The notes below the pieces were generated by a model, which did no database searches, was not told the DNA's origin, and saw only the letters and a list, made by a program, of their open reading frames with translations. Of a stretch of DNA of 64,000 nt, positions 7,700-19,560 are shown one piece after another. Where the stretch lies: assembly GCA_036873755.1 (NCBI GenBank), contig JAVTVY010017474.1, positions 1 through 64,000 on the forward strand, written 5' to 3'. Both the position numbers and the translations under genes were made by a program. The DNA is from Hanleya hanleyi (Eukaryota > Mollusca > Polyplacophora > Lepidopleurida > Hanleyidae). Every line of letters starts with the position of its first letter. Within the stretch, counting starts at the first letter, position 1.

Positions 7700-8055
7700 C
7701 ACTCTCAGAAATATTCAGGGAATAATCCTGAATAGATCAGGCTGCACATCCACAACTCAATTTCAGGGATTTTACCTGAAATTCAGGGATAATTTCCTGA
7801 AATTCAGGTATATCATCCCTGAATTAAAGCTAAATTACCTGAATTTTAGGGGATTTTACGTACCTGAATAGGGTCGGGAACATACTAATCAGGGTGGTAA
7901 ATTTGCCTGAATTTCAGGGAAAATCCTCTCATTCAGGGATCATTTTCCTGAAATTCAGGAAATTATCCCTGGATTTCAGATAAAATCCCTGAAATTGAGT
8001 TGTGGATGTACAGCCTGATCTATTCAGGATTATTCCCTGAATATTTCTGAGAGTG
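7700..8055. mobile_element. MITE, 356 bp, about 75-bp TIRs, TA target duplication
   Basis: The ends read CACTCTCAGAAATATTCAGG and its complement, continuing inverted for about 75 bp. The element is flanked by TA (7698-7699 and 8056-8057), as in Tc1/mariner-type insertions. The interior is made of CCTGAATTTCAGG-type palindromic words. No coding sequence. Confidence 0.8.
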
Positions 8056-8057
8056 TA

Positions 8058-9205
8058 GGCATACAGTACTATCTGTCATGGTAGACCATCCTCCATAGTG
8101 CAGGTCTGTATACTCCGTACCAGTCCCCGTGGCAGATTGGAGCTGTACAGTAATTACTGGAACTGTCCGTTTAAAATATCAGCCAATGAACGGACGGCGT
8201 TTTGGGGCAATACGCAACCTTCGTGGGATCTCGGTATATTTAAATGAAGGCCCAGTATATTTGGAGGAAAAGCCGGAGAACAAACTCTTTGAAGTCTGAG
8301 AGGAAACAACATGGGAGCGTCTCTTAATCCAAAACATTCACGGCGATGAACATCTGACTTCAAAGCAACCAGAAGGATACGAAATACACAACACATTGAT
8401 TAATTCGTTCAAATATGAGCATGTTCGGAGAGGTCATAAGTTCACGAATATTTCCGATTCGAGTGGCTGGTATTCGTTGTGGTGAACAAGCTATCCGTTA
8501 TGGCTCGGATTTGATAGACGAACCATGATTTGGGATGATGTGGTAGACAGGAACTCAGCTTTCGGCAAAAATTAACCGGATGTATATGACAACAAGAATG
8601 CAGATCCTTGGACACATTGTACGGACACTGACCGAGAACTGAACTGACCATTGTTTACTATTCTCCATTTTTTCATCTTTCATCGACTTTGATGGAAAAT
8701 ATAAATTGATTCCTGGTTAATTTATCAAACTAGTTGACATGTGCGGCCATGGAATTTCCCCTACATCCAATTAAAAGATACAGTCGAAATACATCGGTAA
8801 TGGGCACGTGCCATTAATCATAAACCTTCAGATATATAGAGAGATATATATATATCACCAACTATAGTTCCTCAAACGGAGAAAAAGTCTTAAAAACAAC
8901 ACTTCAACATCGTTGATTTGTGTTCCTTGTCACTTATCGCAAATTTCGTGACAAAATCGTTCAGGTTTGTCTCATTGAGCTATATCGTTTGTGTGGCCAT
9001 AAAAATCATCTGGTGCGAGAACGAAGACAGATTATCCCATTTTTTAAACATCTTGTCCTTTTGTCTGGAGATTGACAGAAAGCAGGGATAATTAATTATA
9101 CCAAACTAAACCTGACAGAAACGTGTTGCTACAATGGCGGCTGCAAGTGCATGGTTGATACAAGTTCACGGGTTACCGATATAAAATAATTTTCCAAAGA
9201 ATGAA
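8058..9205. other. Intergenic, no gene seen
   Basis: AT-rich single-copy-looking DNA. Short open frames here lack codon structure or recognisable motifs. Confidence 0.5.
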
Positions 9206-9211
9206 TAAATT

Positions 9212-9292
9212 AATGCTCAGAGAGAATCGAACCCACGATCTCTCCTAATCGTTGAGTTGCTCTTAACATCTGAGCTATGTTGGTCAATCGGT
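9212..9292 (-). mobile_element. tRNA-derived (SINE-head-like) fragment
   Basis: The minus strand has an A-box-like AGCTCAGATGTTAAGAGC and a B box GGGTTCGATTCTC with tRNA spacing. The acceptor ends do not pair, so a working tRNA is unlikely; it looks like a SINE head. Confidence 0.5.
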
Positions 9293-9652
9293 ATATAGCA
9301 GTAATACTCCCATGATTTATCAGAAGCCCTAATTCTATGTTACAATCATCCTCGCTGAAACCAGCGATATCTCTATCCTATAGAGACTCTTGGTACATCA
9401 GGGAATTGACCGTGTTAATGCGACTGTATTTCACAGCCAATCAGCCAAGCAACATCCTGTGTATATTGAGATCTCTTTTTTAACGCTAACATGGCGACCG
9501 TGACAACAGATTCGAAACACAACAGTTACCTGGCTCGTGGGAATTTGATGGTAGATGAAGTACATTTTCAGTAAATTGTGAAAATTATTCAAATGAAGGA
9601 AAGTTTTTTTTTTAAATCGACTCGGAGAAAAAAATATTATACTGAATTATTT

Positions 9653-10420
9653 TCATAAGTTATTGAAATTATACGTATTCATCTGCCATCGAATATCCCA
9701 CAAGACAGGCAACTGTGGAAAACACTGTTTGAGTGGGCGGAACGCGATCTGCAATGCAAGATAGTCAAGGTTTCGCCTTTGGCACAAAAAGAAACCTTGG
9801 CGTTGTGAAGATGTGTTACAATGTGCACAACTTGCTTTATAATACAGAAATTTCTCGGCGAAATCTCGCAGGACAGAACTGGCATGCTTGTCGATCACTC
9901 TCGGTTTCCTCCGTGTTTGATCTTGATCGGAATGTCCTGTTTTTGGGGGCTTTTTTGACGGATATGACAATCTGTTAATTTCGAGGTGTTTTCGCGAATT
10001 TCTCTTTGATACAAAATCGGGAGGACACACCGATATAGGAATTACCGAGACCATTCGAGACGATATATTTATTGGTATAACTTGGTTATCGAGAAACCGT
10101 CTTGACCGATTGAATGTGATGTAATCTGATACAATCAGAGCAAAGAACATAGGATCTGATGTTCTGCGATCATTTAAAAAAAATAATGAATTCACAGAAC
10201 TAATTAGGATAACAGAATGAAAGACATTTCCAAAGACCATGTACATAAAGATCATCATGAAATAATTATGTAAAATCTTATTCTCTATTGAATCTCTATA
10301 AAACCCCATGAAAAACCTCCACCATAAGTCATAAAACACTCCTCGCTGAACACAGTCACATTCAAGAAGATGGATATATATATATGTACGAAGTGTGATA
10401 TCATATGTAATGAAACACAA
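9653..10420 (-). CDS. Long unrecognised open frame, possibly spurious
   Basis: A 255-codon open frame in AT-rich DNA. It has no recognised domain, mixed low-complexity aromatic stretches, no clear promoter and no splice support. The length is somewhat unusual by chance, so it is listed, but nothing shows it is translated. It could be a decayed transposon piece. Confidence 0.15.
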   Translation of the reverse strand: MCFITYDITLRTYIYIHLLECDCVQRGVFYDLWWRFFMGFYRDSIENKILHNYFMMIFMYMVFGNVFHSVILISSVNSLFFLNDRRTSDPMFFALIVSDYITFNRSRRFLDNQVIPINISSRMVSVIPISVCPPDFVSKRNSRKHLEINRLSYPSKKPPKTGHSDQDQTRRKPRVIDKHASSVLRDFAEKFLYYKASCAHCNTSSQRQGFFLCQRRNLDYLALQIAFRPLKQCFPQLPVLWDIRWQMNTYNFNNL

Positions 10421-10689
10421 GGCGTGAACTCCGTTTACCGAACATCAACATCGAATTGACAGAAAAATGTTTACACCTGCAGTTGACACATTAGTGATCA
10501 CTCACACGGATGTGACAACAAACCTTAACCTATCCATCATTCTCAACTGGCTATCGTATATGATAGACGATAAAATATGAAATCCAATTTTGACAATGCG
10601 GAGAACGGTACCTTTGTCTTCTGCTCTCCCGAATATTAGGTTTGAGACTGATTGATATAAAAATGGGGCGAAAAGATCGCATGTTCCTA

Positions 10690-10862
10690 TATTTTCATAT
10701 AAAGTCGGATGGTTGACCGGTGCTGTACTGGCTGGGCTGATCAGTATCCAGGATAATAGGAACTGCGGGAAAGCTCATATCCTGGCACATGTAGGCACTG
10801 TCGTGATATGACTGAGCAATTGTTGAAACGACGTTAAATCATACCCACTCACCCACTCACTG
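10690..10862 (+). mobile_element. SINE 3' part (molluscan GACGTTAAA tail)
   Basis: The segment ends with ATATGACTGAGCAATTGTTG, ACGACGTTAAATC and CCCACTCACCCACTCAC. This is the 3' tail seen on many molluscan SINEs and also on the complete SINE near 22 kb. The tRNA-like head is not clear here. Confidence 0.55.
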
Positions 10863-12239
10863 AATACGACGACCTAATAATGAAAGCTGATGCGTGTCGA
10901 TGGTGTTATTACACTGGAGCTGCCTGGAGCTTTCCAAAGCCCTATGAAGTATAGAAAAGTAATGGTACTAGAAGGAGACGATGGAAATAAGGGGAGGCAA
11001 CTCGATTTAATATGATAGAGTTTCAAGGAAGATAACTCTGCTGAGTGAAGGGTAGGCAACCTTACTAAGGCCGTTATTACCCCCAATCCCGAAGGAATGT
11101 GAGATAACAAAAACGTCTATATGACAAAAAATAGTCTCTCTCTGCAGCAGCTGTGTCCGTATTTTTTAACCCCATTGACAAGCATTAAAATTTCATTATC
11201 AGGTCGCCGTATTCATCCCCGAACAATAACTACTTTAGGATGTCTATTAGTACAAGCTGGAAACGGACAAAATGCTATCTTGGTTCAAACGAGATGAGTC
11301 TCAACAGGGTTAGGCCAGATCACGGATAAGAATGAAGAATGAACTCAAGGAAAAAATACTCTTCAGATGATGAGAGTGATTATGAAGAAAGTAATTATCC
11401 AGGAGAGATAAAGCAACTAATACTTGTTCTCCCAATGTCAGAGTTTGTAAGCTCCTAAATTGTCGGTGTAACACTGTAGGAAGTATACAATCTGGTTTCA
11501 TGAGAATGATAATATTCAGAGGTGTATTAAATATAATGTCTGGGGTGAGATGTTTACCGATATTATAAAAAGGAAATATGTCGAAGATATGGTGAAGGGA
11601 AGAAACAACAGTATGGAAAATGGGGAAAATAATCCGAAAAATGGCAAAGAATGACTATATCTCAAAAGTTAACAATGGAGAAGAGACTATACATCAAAAG
11701 TTGTATGATCACGTGATAAATCACCATGAAATAATAAATTATTATACTCATATCGAAATTTAAAAAACAGTCGGTCAGCTTCAAAGCGTATATAAGATTA
11801 ACTATGAGGAAGCTATCAAACGGAATGTGTGTGAGTTATTGAAGGGGAAAATATGCAATGTTATGTCTACATAAACAATTATATGTTGAAATGTTGTAGT
11901 GTAACTAATTGACCAATAAACATATATTATACCATACTAGACAATACCCTGCTTTGGCTATTTGCCATCGCGTCCTGACCACCGTCTTGCATTCGGGGTT
12001 TCCCGACTGAATTCCCAAGTTCTTCATGCACCCGCTATCTTACATAAAGAGTGACGATAGCAGCGTGTTATTATTATGGATCTGTGATCAATGCGATCCC
12101 AAAACTGAGCGTTTCTTGCCCAGCGGTATCATGTTCATTTTCAATTTCATGATAAAAAAAATGTCGTCCAGAGACCCTGATTACTCGGATGATGGCGATA
12201 ATGGCGCCATCTATACATGAAGGGATGCATGAAAAAACG
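10863..12239. other. Intergenic, no gene seen
   Basis: AT-rich DNA with only short open frames, no repeats of note and no recognisable motif. Confidence 0.45.
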
Positions 12240-13139
12240 TTTTGGGTCTAGGTGAACCATCCGCAGGATCTCAATTTGAAGGACCAAACTCAAGTGTAGA
12301 GTCAAGCTGGCCAGGTTTGTAGTGGGGTTGTCGTCAATGTGCGCATGCGCAGTCGGAAGACGGAGGTTTGGATGAGCGTTTTGGGATCTAAGAGACCATC
12401 CTTGGTCCAAGTGGACCGTGTGGGGTCTTAGTTTCAAGAGCACGTGGTGTTGAGTCAGCCAGTGGTGATTTTTTATTGAACGTCACGTCATTCTATGTAT
12501 GCGTAGTCGGGTAGTACTAGAGAAAGGGCGTTTGGATGAGCGTTTTGGGGTCTAGGTGGGCTATATGTGGTCCAGTGGGCCGTGTGGAGTGTCATATTGA
12601 AGCGCTCGTGGTGTAGACTCAGACTGGAGTGGTAATTTTGTCTGGTCACGTCATTCAACGCATGGGCAGTCGGGCAGTATCATAGAAAGATGGCAATTTC
12701 CGAAGTGCGCAGGGGCACGTTCGGGGTATAGGTGGGCCATTCCTGGTCCAAATGTATCGTGTGGGTGTGTGTGTCCAGCTCTTATCGGGTGGAGTCAGAC
12801 TGTGAGAGATACGCGTATGCTCACTCGGGTAGTAGGGCAGTTTCTTTGGAGCGCAGGAGTGCGTTTTGGGAGATGAGGATCATGTTCGGTCTGCCTATCT
12901 GATACGAGTGAGTGAGCGAGTGAGTGAGTGAGTGAGTGTGGTGGGTGTGGGTGTGGGTGTGTCGGTGAAAGATCACTTCCCTCACGTGACTGAAACCGGA
13001 AGTGACGGTCATTCTCCATGACATGGGGGATGGGTGGCATTTTTACATGGAGGTGGCCCATATTAGGGGTTTAAATGCGATTTATATGCTACTTTAGTTA
13101 CATGATCAAGCATGGTGCAGACGATTTATTACAATTATA
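12240..13139. repeat. Orphan Polinton TIR-type repeat block (left flank of copy B)
   Basis: Units of about 130-150 bp carry TGCGCATGCGCAGTCGG (12340-12356), GAGCGTTTTGGGGTCTAGGTG and TGGTCCAAGTGGACCGTG. This is the unit of copy D's left TIR in the same orientation. It ends, as in copy D, with GAGTGAGTG and GTGGGTGTG runs (12905-12960). No gene is present. It is the remains of a further Polinton TIR into which copy B inserted. Confidence 0.7.
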
Positions 13140-13145
13140 GTCACG
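13140..13145. other. Left target-site duplication of copy B (GTCACG)
   Basis: GTCACG directly precedes AGTAGTATATAAAGC; the same six bases follow the inverted end at 19999-20004. Six-bp duplications are the Polinton norm. Confidence 0.8.
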
Positions 13146-13560
13146 AGTAGTATATAAAGCTCAAATTCTGTCGCAAAAATGATGCTCAAATTTTTTGCCT
13201 CGCAAATTGGGAACTGGGTGCTATTCTTTGTAGAGGGCCCCCCGGGTAAAATTTAACGAAGTACTATTCTGAAAGATGACATTCCCCCACGTAAAATATA
13301 ACGGGGCATTATTTCTGAAGGATGACGTCACTTACGGTCACGTGACCTCTGGGTTACAACCGAGTCACTCCGGGTGACGTCACTTCCGGTGACGCGACGG
13401 TCCACCAAGAGTCATCTCCTCCTAACATCAGTGGCTGTGCATCTATACGGGGAATGCATGTATATGATAGGGGTAGTCATTTTGTTCATCTCTATATATA
13501 CAGACACCACCACCACCGGGCTTTGATGCCCGTCAACGCCCGGTGGTGGTGGTAGATCCC
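13146..13560. repeat. Left TIR of copy B with CRE, ETS and E-box motifs
   Basis: Contains TGACGTCA at 13323-13330 and 13375-13382, ACTTCCGG, and TCACGTGACC. It ends in a perfect 16-bp-stem hairpin (13506-13521 with 13538-13553). Related segments recur at 17870-18170 and 18725-18960, and inverted at 18950-19150 and 19560-19998. Confidence 0.75.
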
Positions 13561-16500
13561 GTGGAGCTCGGAGCTCACCCATAGGCCTATTGGCTCAGTG
13601 GACAATGTGGGTCCCACTGGGAAACGCACTCCTAGACATTTGGGGTATGGGTTGTGGGATCTTGTTTCTCGTCCCGAGCTGTAGAACACGATGGCAGGGG
13701 TCTCGAAGTTAAGCGGTGAAATTTGTTGAAAAATTCAGGTAGCCCTGGATAGGTCCATACTGGTGCAGTGGATAGGTCCATACTGGGAAATCTACTCTTA
13801 GACATTTGTGGTATGGATTGTGTGGTCTTGTTTTTCTCGTCTCGAGCTGTAGAAAACGATGGGAGGAGTCTCGAAGCTAAGCGGTGATTTTTTTTTTAAA
13901 GTTCAGGTAGGCTTGGATAGGCCCATACTGGCTCAGTGGACAATGTGGGCCCCACCGGGAAACCTACTCCTAGACATTTGGGGTATGGGTTGTGGGATCT
14001 TGTTTCTCGTCCCGAGCTGTAGAACACGATGGCAGGGGTCTCGAAGTTAAGCGGTGAAATTTGTTGAAAAATTCAGGTAGCCCTGGATAGGTCCATACTG
14101 GTGCAGTGGATAGGTCCATACTGGGAAATCTACTCTTAGACATTTGTGGTATGGATTGTGTGGTCTTGTTTTTCTCGTCTCGAGCTGTAGAAAACGATGG
14201 GAGGAGTCTCGAAGCTAAGCGGTGATTTTTTTTTTAAAGTTCAGGTAGGCTTGGATAGGCCCATACTGGCTCAGTGGACAATGTGGGCCCCACCGGGAAA
14301 CCTACTCCTAGACATTTGGGGTATGGGTTGTGGGATCTTGTTTCTCGTCCCGAGCTGTAGAACACGATGGCAGGGGTCTCGAAGTTAAGCGGTGAACTTT
14401 GTTGAAAAATTCAGGTAGGCCTGGATAGGCCCATACTGGCTCAGTGGACAATGTTTGTCCCACTGGAAAACCCACTCCTAGACATTTGGTGTATGGGTTG
14501 TGGGATCTTGTTTCTCTCGTCTCGAGCTGTAGAACACGATGGGAGGGGCTCGAAGTTAAGGGTTAAAATTTTTTGAAAAGACAGTTCAGGTAGGCCTGGA
14601 TAGGTTCATATTGGCTCAGTGGACAATGTGGGCCACACTGGGAAACCCACTCCTAGACATTTGGGGTATGGGTTGTGGGATCTTGTTTCTCGTCTCGAGC
14701 TGTAGAACACGATGGGAGGGGTCTCGAAGTTAAGCGGTGAAATATTTTGAAAAGCTCAGGTACGCCTGGATAGGCCCATACTGGTTCAGTGGACAATGTT
14801 TGTCCCACTGGGAAACCCACTCTTAGACATTTGCGGTATGGGTTGTGGGATCTGGTTTTTCTCGTTTCGAGCTGTAGAAAAGTTCAGGTAGGTCTGGATA
14901 TGCCCATACTGGCTCAGTGGATAGGTCATTCTATGTATGCGTAGTCGGGTAGTACTAGAGAAAGGGCGTTTGGATGAGCGTTTTGGGGTCTAGGTGGGCT
15001 AGATGTGATCCAGTGGGCCGTGTGGAGTGTCATATTGAAGCGCTCGTGGCGTAGACTCAGACTGGAGTGGTAATTTTGTCTGATCACGTCATTCAGCGCA
15101 TGGGCAGTCGGGCAGTATCATAGAAAGATGGCAATTTCCGAAGTGCGCAGGGGCACGTTCGGGGTATAGGTGGGCCATCCCTGGTCCAAATGTATCGTGT
15201 GGGTGTGTGTGTCCAGCTCTTATCGGGTGGGGTCAGACTGTGAGAGATACGCGTATGCTCACTCGGGTAGTAGGGCAGTTTCTTCGGAGTGCAGGAGTGC
15301 GTTTTGGGAGATGAGGATCATGTTCGGTCTGCCTATCGGATACGAGTGAGTGAGCGAGTGAGTGAGTGAGTGAGTGAGTGTGGTGGGTGTGGGTGTGGGT
15401 GTGGGTGTGGGTGTGTCGGTGAAAGATCACTTCCCTCACGTGACTGAAACCGGAAGTGACGGTCATTCTCCATGACATGGGGGATGGGTGGCATTTTTAC
15501 ATGGAGGTAGCCCATATTAGGGTTTTAAATGCGATTTATAAGCTACTTTAGTTACATGATCAAGCATGGTGCAGACGATTTATTACAATTATAGTCACGA
15601 GTAGTATATAAAGCTCAAATTCTGTCGCAAAAATGATGCTCAAATTTTGCCCCCCCCCCCCCGGGGTAAAATTTAACGGGGTGCTATTCTTTGTAGAGGG
15701 CCCCCCGGATAAAATTTAAGTAGTTCAGGTAGGTTGGCCCATACTGGCTCAGTGGATAGGTCCATACTGGGAAATCCACTCTTAGGCATTTGTGGTATGG
15801 ATTGTGTGGTCTTGTTTTTCTCGTTTCGAGCTGTAGAAAACGATGGGAGGAGTCTCGAAGCTAAGCGGTGACTTTTTTTTAAAAGTTCAGGTAGGCTTGG
15901 ATAGGCCCATACTGGCTCAGTGGACAATGTGGGCCCCACCGGGAAACCCACTCCTAGACATTTGGGGTATGGGTTGTGGGATCTTGTTTCTCGTCCCGAG
16001 CTGTAGAACACGATGGCAGGGGTCTCGAAGTTAAGCGGTGAAATTTGTTGAAAAATTCAGGTAGGCCTGGATAGGTCCATACTGGTGCAGTGGATAGGTC
16101 CATACTGGGAAACCCACTCCTAGACATTTGGGGTATGGGTTGCGGGATCTTGTTTTTTCACGTCTCGAGGTGTAGAACACGATGGGAGGGGTCTCGTAGT
16201 TAAGCGGTGAAAATTTTTGAAAAGACAGTTCAGGTAGGCCTGGATAGGTCCATACTGGCTCAGTCGACAATGTGGGCCACACTGGGAAACCCACTCCTAG
16301 ACATTTGGGGTATGGGTTGTGGGATCTTGTTTCTCGTCTCGAGCTGTAGAACACGAAGTTAAGCGGTGAAATTTTTTGAAAAGCTCAGGTACGCCTGGAT
16401 AGGCCCATACTGGTTCAGTTGACAATGTTTGTCCCACTGGGAAACCCACTCCTAGACATTTGCGGTATGGGTTGTGGGATCTGGTTTTTCTCGTTTCGAG

Positions 16501-17870
16501 TTGTAGAAAAGTTCAGGTAGGTCTGGATATGCCCATACTGGCTCAGTGGATAGGTCCATACTGGGAAATCCACTCTTAGACATTTGTGGTATGGATTGTG
16601 TGGTCTTGTTTTTCTCGTCTAGAGCTGTAGAAAACGATGGGAGGAGTCTCGAAGCTAAACGGTGAATTTTTTTTTAAAGTTCAGGTAGGCTTGGATAGGC
16701 CCATACTGGCTCAGTGGACAATGTGGGCCCCACCGGGAAACCCAATCTTAGACATTTCGGGTATGGGTTGTGGGATCTTGTTTCTCGTCTCGAGCTGTAG
16801 AACACGATGGGAGGGGTCTCGAAGTTAAGCGGTGAATTTTTTTGAAAAGCTCAGGTACGACTGGATAGGCCCATACTGGTTCAGTGGATAATGTTTGTCC
16901 CACTGGGAAACCCACTCCTAGACATTTGCGGTATGGGTTGTGGGATCTGGTTTTTCTCGTTTCGAGCTGTAGAAAAGTTCAGGTAAGTCTGGATAGGCCC
17001 ATACTGGTTCAGTGGATAGGTCCATACTGGGAAATCCACTCTTATACATTTGTGGTATGGATTCTGTGGTCTTGTTTTTCTCGTCTCGAGCTGTAGAAAA
17101 CGATGGGAGGAGTCTCGAAGCTAAGGGGTGATTTTTTTTAAAAGTTCAGGTAGGCCTGGATAGGTCCATACCGGCTCAGTGGACAATGTGGGCCCCACCG
17201 GGAAACCCACTCATAGACATTTGGAGTATGGGTTGTGGGATCTTGTTTCTCGTCTCGAGCTGTAGAACACGATGGGAGGGGTCTCGAAGTTAAGCGGTGA
17301 ATTTGTTTGAAAAGTTCAGGTAGGCCTGGATAGGTCCATACCGGCTCAGTGGACAATGTGGGCCACACTAAGAAACACTCTCATAGACATTCGCGGTATG
17401 GGTTGTGGGGTCTTGTTTTTCTCGTCTCGAGCTGTAGAACACGACGGGAGGGGTCTCGAAGTTAAGCGGTGAATTTGTTTCAAAAGTTCAGGTAGGCCTG
17501 TATAGGTCCATACTGGCCCAGTGGACAATGTGGGCCCCACTGGGAAACCCACTCCTAGACATTTGGGGTATGGGTTGTGGGATCTTGGTTTTCTCGTCTC
17601 GAGCTGTAGAACACGATGGGAGGGGTCTCGTAGTTAAGCGGTGAAATTTGTTGAAAAATTCAGGTAGGCCTGGATAGGCCCATACTGGCTCAGTGGACAA
17701 TGTTTGTCCCACTGGAAAACCCGCTCCTAGACATTTGCGGTATGGGTTGTGGGATCTTGTTTCTCTCGTCTCGAGCTGTAGAACACGATGGGAGGGGTCT
17801 CGAAGTTAAGCGGTGAATTTTTTTGAAAAGTTCAGGTAGGCCTGGATAGGCCCATACTGACTCAGTGGGG
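13561..17870. repeat. 169-bp satellite array (338-bp higher-order repeat at the start)
   Basis: The unit runs TCGAAGTTAAGCGGTGAAAT, TTCAGGTAGGCCTGGATAGG, CCCATACTGGCTCAGTGGAC, CCACTCCTAGACATTTG, GGTATGGGTTGTGGGATC, GTCTCGAGCTGTAGAACACG. Two adjacent dimers at 13859 and 14197 are 338 bp apart and nearly identical, showing higher-order amplification. Open frames across it are repeat-driven. An alternate copy of flank sequence interrupts it at 14928-15720. Confidence 0.85.
14928..15720. repeat. Duplicate of the left-flank block inside copy B
   Basis: This matches 12487-13240 almost base for base: TCATTCTATGTATGCGTAGT, the GAGTGAGTG run, the GTCACG target site and the AGTAGTATATAAAGCTC terminus. 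The offset is about 2441 bp. A run of about 16 C at 15648-15664 replaces part of the original. It shows a duplication after insertion of copy B, since flank and element end were copied together. Confidence 0.75.
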
Positions 17871-18179
17871 CTGCCCGGGTAAAATTTAACGGGGTACTAT
17901 TTCTGAAGGATGACGTCACATCCGGTCACTTGACCTCTGGGTCACATTCGGTTCAGTTCGGGTAACGTCACTTCCGGCGACGTAATGGTCCAGCAAGAGC
18001 CATCTTCCCCTGATCTCAGTGACTGTGAATCTATACTGGGAATGTATGTATATGATAGGGATAGTTATTTTGTTCATCCCTATATATACAAACACCACCG
18101 CCGGGCGGTGACATCACCACCACCGGTCGTTGACGCCTGTCAACGCCCGGTGGTGGTGGTAGATCCCGTGGAGCTCTGA

Positions 18180-19560
18180 GCGCCCCCCATAGGCCTACTG
18201 GCTCAGTGGACAATGTGGATCTCATTGGGAAACTCACTCCTAGACATTTGCGGTATGGGTTGTGGGATCTTGTTTTCTTCGTCTCGAGCTGTAAAACACG
18301 ATGGGAGGGGTCTCGAAGTTAAGCTGTAAATTTTTTTGAAAAGACAGTTCAGGTAGGCTTGGATAGGCCCATACTGGCTCAGTGGACAATGTGGGCCCCA
18401 CTGGGAAACCCAATCCTAGACATTTGGGGTATGGGTTGTGGGATCTTGTTTCTAGTCTCGAGCTGTAGAACACGATGGGAGGGGTCTCGAAGTTAAGCGG
18501 TGATTTTTTTTTAAAAGCTCAGGTACGTCTGGATAGGTCCATACTGGTTCAGTGGACAATGTTTGTCCCACTGGGAAACCCAATCCTAGACATTTGCGGT
18601 ATGAGTTGTGGGATCTGGTTTTTCTCGTTTCGAGCTGTAGAACACGATGGGAGGGATCTCTAAGTTAAGCGGTAAATTTTTTTGAAAAGTTCAGGTAGGC
18701 CTGGATAGGCCCATACTGGCTCAGTAAAATCTAACGGGGTACTATTTCTGAAGGATGACGTCACAGCCGGGTCACTTCGGGTGACGTCACTTCCAGTGAC
18801 TTGACGGTCCAGCAAGAGTCATCTCCCCCTGACCTCAGTGACTGTGAATCTATACGGGGAATGCATGTATATGATAGGGGTATTCATTTTGTTCATCCCT
18901 GTATATACAGACACCACCACCGGGGGTTGACGGGCGTCAACGCCCGGTGGTGGTGTCTGTATATACAGGGATGAACAAAATGACTACCCCTATCATATAC
19001 ATGCATTCCCCGTATAGAGTCACCGTCACTGAGATCAGGGGATGATGCCTCTTGCTGGACCGTCAAGTCTCCGGAAGTGACCCGGATGTGACCCAGAGGT
19101 CACGTGACCGGCTCTGACGTCATCCTTCAGAAAACGTACCTCGTTAAATGTTACCCGGGCGGCCCCACTGAGCCAGTATAGGCCTATCCAGGGCTACCTG
19201 AACTTTTGAAAAAAATTCCCCGCTTAACTTAGAGATCCCTCCCATCGTGTTCTACAGCTCGTGACGAGAAAAACCAGATCCCACAACCCATACCGCAAAT
19301 GTCTAGGAGTGGGTTTCCCAATGGGACAAGCATTTTCCACTGGGCCAGTATGGGCCTATCCAGGCCTACCTGAGCTTTTATAAAAAATTCACCGCTTAAC
19401 TTCGAGACCCCTCCCAACGTATTCTACACCTCGAGACGAGAAAAACAAGATCCCACAACCCATACCGCGAATGTCCACCAGTATGGGCTTATCCAGGCCT
19501 ACCTGAAGTTTTCAAAAAGATTCACCACTTAACTTCGAGACCCCTCCTCGAGACCACCAC
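18180..19560. repeat. Large palindrome (satellite and TIR arms around about 18935)
   Basis: From 18725 the TIR segment reads forward to the CACCACCACCGGG hairpin at about 18910-18955. It then continues as its own reverse complement to about 19150, followed by satellite units in reverse orientation to 19555. Arms are at least 600 bp. This is the point where copy B folds back on itself. Confidence 0.75.

Noticed and set aside
9212..9292. Functional tRNA gene
   Set aside because: A and B boxes are present but the acceptor and T stems do not pair; better read as a SINE head.
13859..14388. Two identical 63-codon frames
   Set aside because: They reflect the 338-bp higher-order period of the satellite.
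13561..17870. 5S rRNA origin of the 169-bp satellite
   Set aside because: TCGAAGTTAAGC and GGCCTGGATAG recall 5S internal sequences, but the match is short and the satellite block is better explained by Polinton TIR sequence.
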